In this document: positions 5,619-7,196 of the stretch, piece after piece
Position numbering within the stretch: the stretch's first letter is position 1
Layout of the letters: every line of letters begins with the position of its first letter
NCBI GenBank assembly: GCA_018725535.1
Contig: QLUS01000083.1
Coordinates: forward strand, 1-7,196
Reading direction: 5' to 3'
From: Bacillota bacterium
Lineage (GTDB): Bacteria; Bacillota; UBA994
Length of the DNA: 7,196 nt
Translations under genes and position numbers: made by a program
The notes under the pieces: generated by a model
Told to the model about the DNA's origin: nothing
The model's database searches: none
What the model saw: only the letters and a program-made list of their open reading frames with translations

Positions 5619-6628
5619 TGGTCGGCAAAGAACAAAGCATAGAGTTTTTGGAGCGCGTCCTCAGGCTATCGGCATCAGGCCCCATCGAGGCGCGCCTCAC
5701 ACACGACCGCCTCGCCTTGACGCGCTTCGCTGATTCCTCTATCCACCAAAACATGGTAAAAGACAACATTGCTCTAAAGCTGCGCGTGGTAATCGGCAAG
5801 AAAATCGGGACAGCCACGGTTAACTCCACCGCGATGGCTGATGTTCGTCGTGCCCTAGGCGTTGCGGAGCGCCTCGCGAGACTACAGGCCGACGACCCGG
5901 ACTTTGTGTCCTTGCCGACTCCCACTGCCTTCGTTACGTCGCGCACCTACTATCCGGAAACAGCGCAATGCTCGCCCGCTCGCCGCGCCGAAGCCGTGGA
6001 CGCCCTCGTACAAACGGCGGCGGCAGTAAATCTTAGAGCATACGGCTCCTTCGTCACGGAAACCAACGAACTAGCCGTGGCTAGCTCGCTTGGCGTTCGC
6101 GCCTACAACTGCTCCACAACCGCCTACTTGCGCACGGTGATGATGTCACCGCAGCACTCAGGCACCGGCTATGCCGATTTTCTCAGCCGCGACATTGCCG
6201 ATATTAATCCTAAGGCGCTAGGCGAAGAAGCGGCAGAGCGCTGTGCCCTCGGCGAACACGCGCGCGAGCTCTCCCCCGGCGAATACGAGGTAGTACTTAC
6301 GCCTTACGCCGTCAGTGATATGATTCGCTTTTTAGGGTATCTAGGCTTTACGGCCTCATCCCTGCAGGAGGGGCGCAGCTTCTTGTCGGGGAGGATAGGA
6401 GAGCGCGTAGTCGGCGAAAACATTTCTATCTGGGATGACGCCTTCGACACGGCTACCCTCAACATGCCCTTTGACCTAGAAGGAGTGGCGAAGCGCCGCG
6501 TCAGTCTGATTGAGGAGGGCGTGGCTGCTGGCGTGGTCTATGACTCCTACGCCGCCCACAAAGAGGGGCTTCTTTCCACCGGACACACGCCTCCCGTGCG
6601 CGGGGCGGCATGCCTGCCAATCTCGTAA
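5618..6628 (+). CDS. pmbA: TldE/PmbA, N-terminal three quarters (frame broken near 6602)
   Basis: Non-catalytic partner of TldD. The frame opens at ATG 5618, sharing one base with the tldD stop, and follows the TldE/PmbA family to residue 329: RFADSSIHQN (about 37-46), GKKIGTATVNS, SLGVRAYNCSTTAYL, SGTGYADF, LSPGEYEVVLTPYAVSDMIRFL and STGHTPPVRG. There is no HExxxH motif, as expected for TldE. After Gly329 (6602-6604) the last seven residues, AACLPIS, do not fit the family, and a stop follows, while the expected continuation lies in the next frame from 6610. Adding one G to the GGGG run at 6602-6605 joins the two parts into a 447-aa protein, close to E. coli PmbA (450). Codon use and surroundings look intact, so a sequence error or very recent mutation is more likely than an old pseudogene. 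Confidence 0.85.
   Translation: MVGKEQSIEFLERVLRLSASGPIEARLTHDRLALTRFADSSIHQNMVKDNIALKLRVVIGKKIGTATVNSTAMADVRRALGVAERLARLQADDPDFVSLPTPTAFVTSRTYYPETAQCSPARRAEAVDALVQTAAAVNLRAYGSFVTETNELAVASSLGVRAYNCSTTAYLRTVMMSPQHSGTGYADFLSRDIADINPKALGEEAAERCALGEHARELSPGEYEVVLTPYAVSDMIRFLGYLGFTASSLQEGRSFLSGRIGERVVGENISIWDDAFDTATLNMPFDLEGVAKRRVSLIEEGVAAGVVYDSYAAHKEGLLSTGHTPPVRGAACLPIS
6602..6605 (+). other. frameshift site in tldE (apparent loss of one G)
   Basis: Reading CGC GGG GCG GCA leads to a stop at 6626-6628. With one more G the reading becomes CGC GGG GGC GGC ATG and continues as GGGMPANLVM, matching the family. No classic -1 slippery heptamer is present, since the Gly tRNA on GGG would have to re-pair with CGG. 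A programmed frameshift is therefore unlikely. Confidence 0.8.
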
Positions 6629-6960
6629 TGGCACCCGGCAGTTCAACGCTTGAAGAGATGGTCAAGTCTACTAAGCGCGGCGTCTACATAACTCGCTTTC
6701 ACTACACGCACTGCCCCGACCCCGTCAAAGTGATTATGACCGGCACTACGCGCGACGGAACGTACTTTATCGAGAACGGTGAAATCAAGCATCCCATCAA
6801 GAATCTTCGCTTTACCGACAGCGTGCTCAGCGTTCTCTCGCATGTGTCGCTTATTTCCTCGGAGCGCAAGCTACAGCGCGACTGGTGGGGGACCTTCACT
6901 AGCCTACTGCCTGCACTAAAGGCCGAGCGCTGTATGTTTACAGGAGCGACCACTTTTTAG
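6610..6960 (+). CDS. pmbA: TldE/PmbA, C-terminal part (displaced frame)
   Basis: This frame encodes the missing C-terminal 116 residues of TldE: MPANLVMAPGSSTLEEMVKS, KRGVYITRF, a DPVKVIMTGTTRDGTYFIENG segment, and a tail ending MFTGATTF. All of these continue the upstream family alignment. The ATG at 6610 has no Shine-Dalgarno site (only GCGGGGCGGC precedes it) and falls in the middle of a domain, so it is not expected to be a natural start. It is best read together with 5618-6628 as one frameshifted gene ending at 6960. Confidence 0.8.
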   Translation: MPANLVMAPGSSTLEEMVKSTKRGVYITRFHYTHCPDPVKVIMTGTTRDGTYFIENGEIKHPIKNLRFTDSVLSVLSHVSLISSERKLQRDWWGTFTSLLPALKAERCMFTGATTF

Positions 6961-6966
6961 AGAGGG

Positions 6967-7006
6967 TTCACCACAGAGACACAGTTCTCCCTACCTCTGT
7001 GGTGAA
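6967..7006. repeat. perfect 12-bp inverted repeat between tldE and the aminotransferase gene
   Basis: TTCACCACAGAG (6967-6978) pairs perfectly with CTCTGTGGTGAA (6995-7006) around a 16-base loop. On the plus strand it is followed by AAAAAACAAAA rather than Ts, so it is not a standard intrinsic terminator for tldE, though it may still act as a 3' end structure. The arm with its extension, ACCACAGAGACACAG, resembles a short intergenic repeat that I recall from many bacterial genomes; this needs a genome count to confirm. Confidence 0.65.
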
Positions 7007-7018
7007 AAAACAAAATAC

Positions 7019-7026
7019 AAGGAGGT
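7019..7026 (+). promoter_or_regulatory. ribosome binding site of the aminotransferase gene
   Basis: AAGGAGGT is a near-perfect anti-16S match six bases upstream of ATG 7033. It fixes the start of the truncated gene at the right edge. Confidence 0.8.
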
Positions 7027-7032
7027 AAATTA

Positions 7033-7196
7033 ATGCCCAACAAGGAAATGCTGCTTATCCCCGGTCCTACGCCTGTCCTAGATGAAATCTACGCAGCTCT
7101 CGCCTCAGAGACGTACGCCCACACCGACCCCCGCGTGGTCAAAGTCACCCTAGAAAGCCTCGAAATGACCCGTCAAATGTTTAACACCGACGGCGA
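7033..7196 (+). CDS. class V aminotransferase (alanine-glyoxylate/serine-pyruvate type), 5' part
   Basis: Only the first 54 codons are present; the gene runs off the window. The product begins MPNKEMLLIPGPTPV, and the LLIPGPTPV opening is the hallmark of the alanine-glyoxylate / serine-pyruvate aminotransferase branch of fold-type I PLP enzymes. It continues with ETYAHTDPRVVKVTLESLEM and MFNTDG, which fits the family's next helix. The PLP lysine and substrate-specificity residues lie outside the window, so the amino donor and acceptor cannot be decided. In many Bacillota a gene of this type stands before serA-like phosphoglycerate dehydrogenase, but no such neighbour is visible here. It follows tldE after 72 bp containing an inverted repeat, and has a strong ribosome binding site. 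Confidence 0.88.
   Translation, partial: MPNKEMLLIPGPTPVLDEIYAALASETYAHTDPRVVKVTLESLEMTRQMFNTDG

Noticed and set aside
5530..5946. 138-codon minus-strand ORF opposite the tldD/tldE junction
   Set aside because: It is antisense to two clear family genes, and its Arg/Ser-rich composition is typical of shadow frames in GC-rich coding DNA.
6599..6612. Programmed -1 ribosomal frameshift in tldE
   Set aside because: No slippery heptamer permits re-pairing in the new frame, no downstream pseudoknot is apparent, and the TldE family is normally encoded in a single frame.

Overview
The window looks like a chromosomal segment from a low-to-moderate-GC-tolerant Bacillota (Clostridia-like) bacterium. 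The evidence is strong AGGAGG-type Shine-Dalgarno sites, sigma-A-like promoters, a U-tract terminator, GTG as well as ATG starts, and Clostridia-style versions of TcdA, CRP/FNR and zinc-ribbon proteins. This assignment is inference; nothing in the window fixes a genus.

Layout. Bases 1-340 hold no gene and consist of short repeats: a 13-bp tandem pair, a hairpin, and two tandem copies of a unit of about 109 bp with an 82-bp identical core. Next comes a PLP-dependent threonine/serine dehydratase (+, 354-1316). It converges on, and overlaps by 15 bp, tcdA (-, 1302-2066), the tRNA threonylcarbamoyladenosine dehydratase. A divergent intergenic region (2067-2256) carries a palindromic repeat on the tcdA side and a sigma-A-like promoter on the + side. 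That promoter leads to a possible 10-codon leader ORF joined by TAATG to a double zinc-ribbon protein (2257-2544), which is closed by a good intrinsic terminator. A second promoter overlaps the terminator tail and serves an unrecognised 71-aa ORF (2633-2848) that overlaps by 4 bp a CRP/FNR-family regulator (2845-3510). A gamma-carbonic-anhydrase-like protein (-, 3524-4027) converges on the regulator.

The right part is a tldD-tldE (pmbA) pair (4185-6960) with TAATG coupling. The two proteins are expected to form the TldD/TldE metalloprotease. tldE is broken by an apparent single-base deletion in a GGGG run near 6602, giving two overlapping frames. Restoring one G yields a full 447-aa protein, so either a sequence error or a recent mutation is likely. 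After a perfect 12-bp inverted repeat, a class V aminotransferase begins (7033) and runs off the window.

Most of this is ordinary housekeeping and accessory metabolism. I see no phage, CRISPR, transposon or defence genes and no convincing novel system. The items most worth checking are the tldE frameshift, the small ORF coupled to the regulator, the leader ORF before the zinc-ribbon gene, and the repeat block at the left edge.
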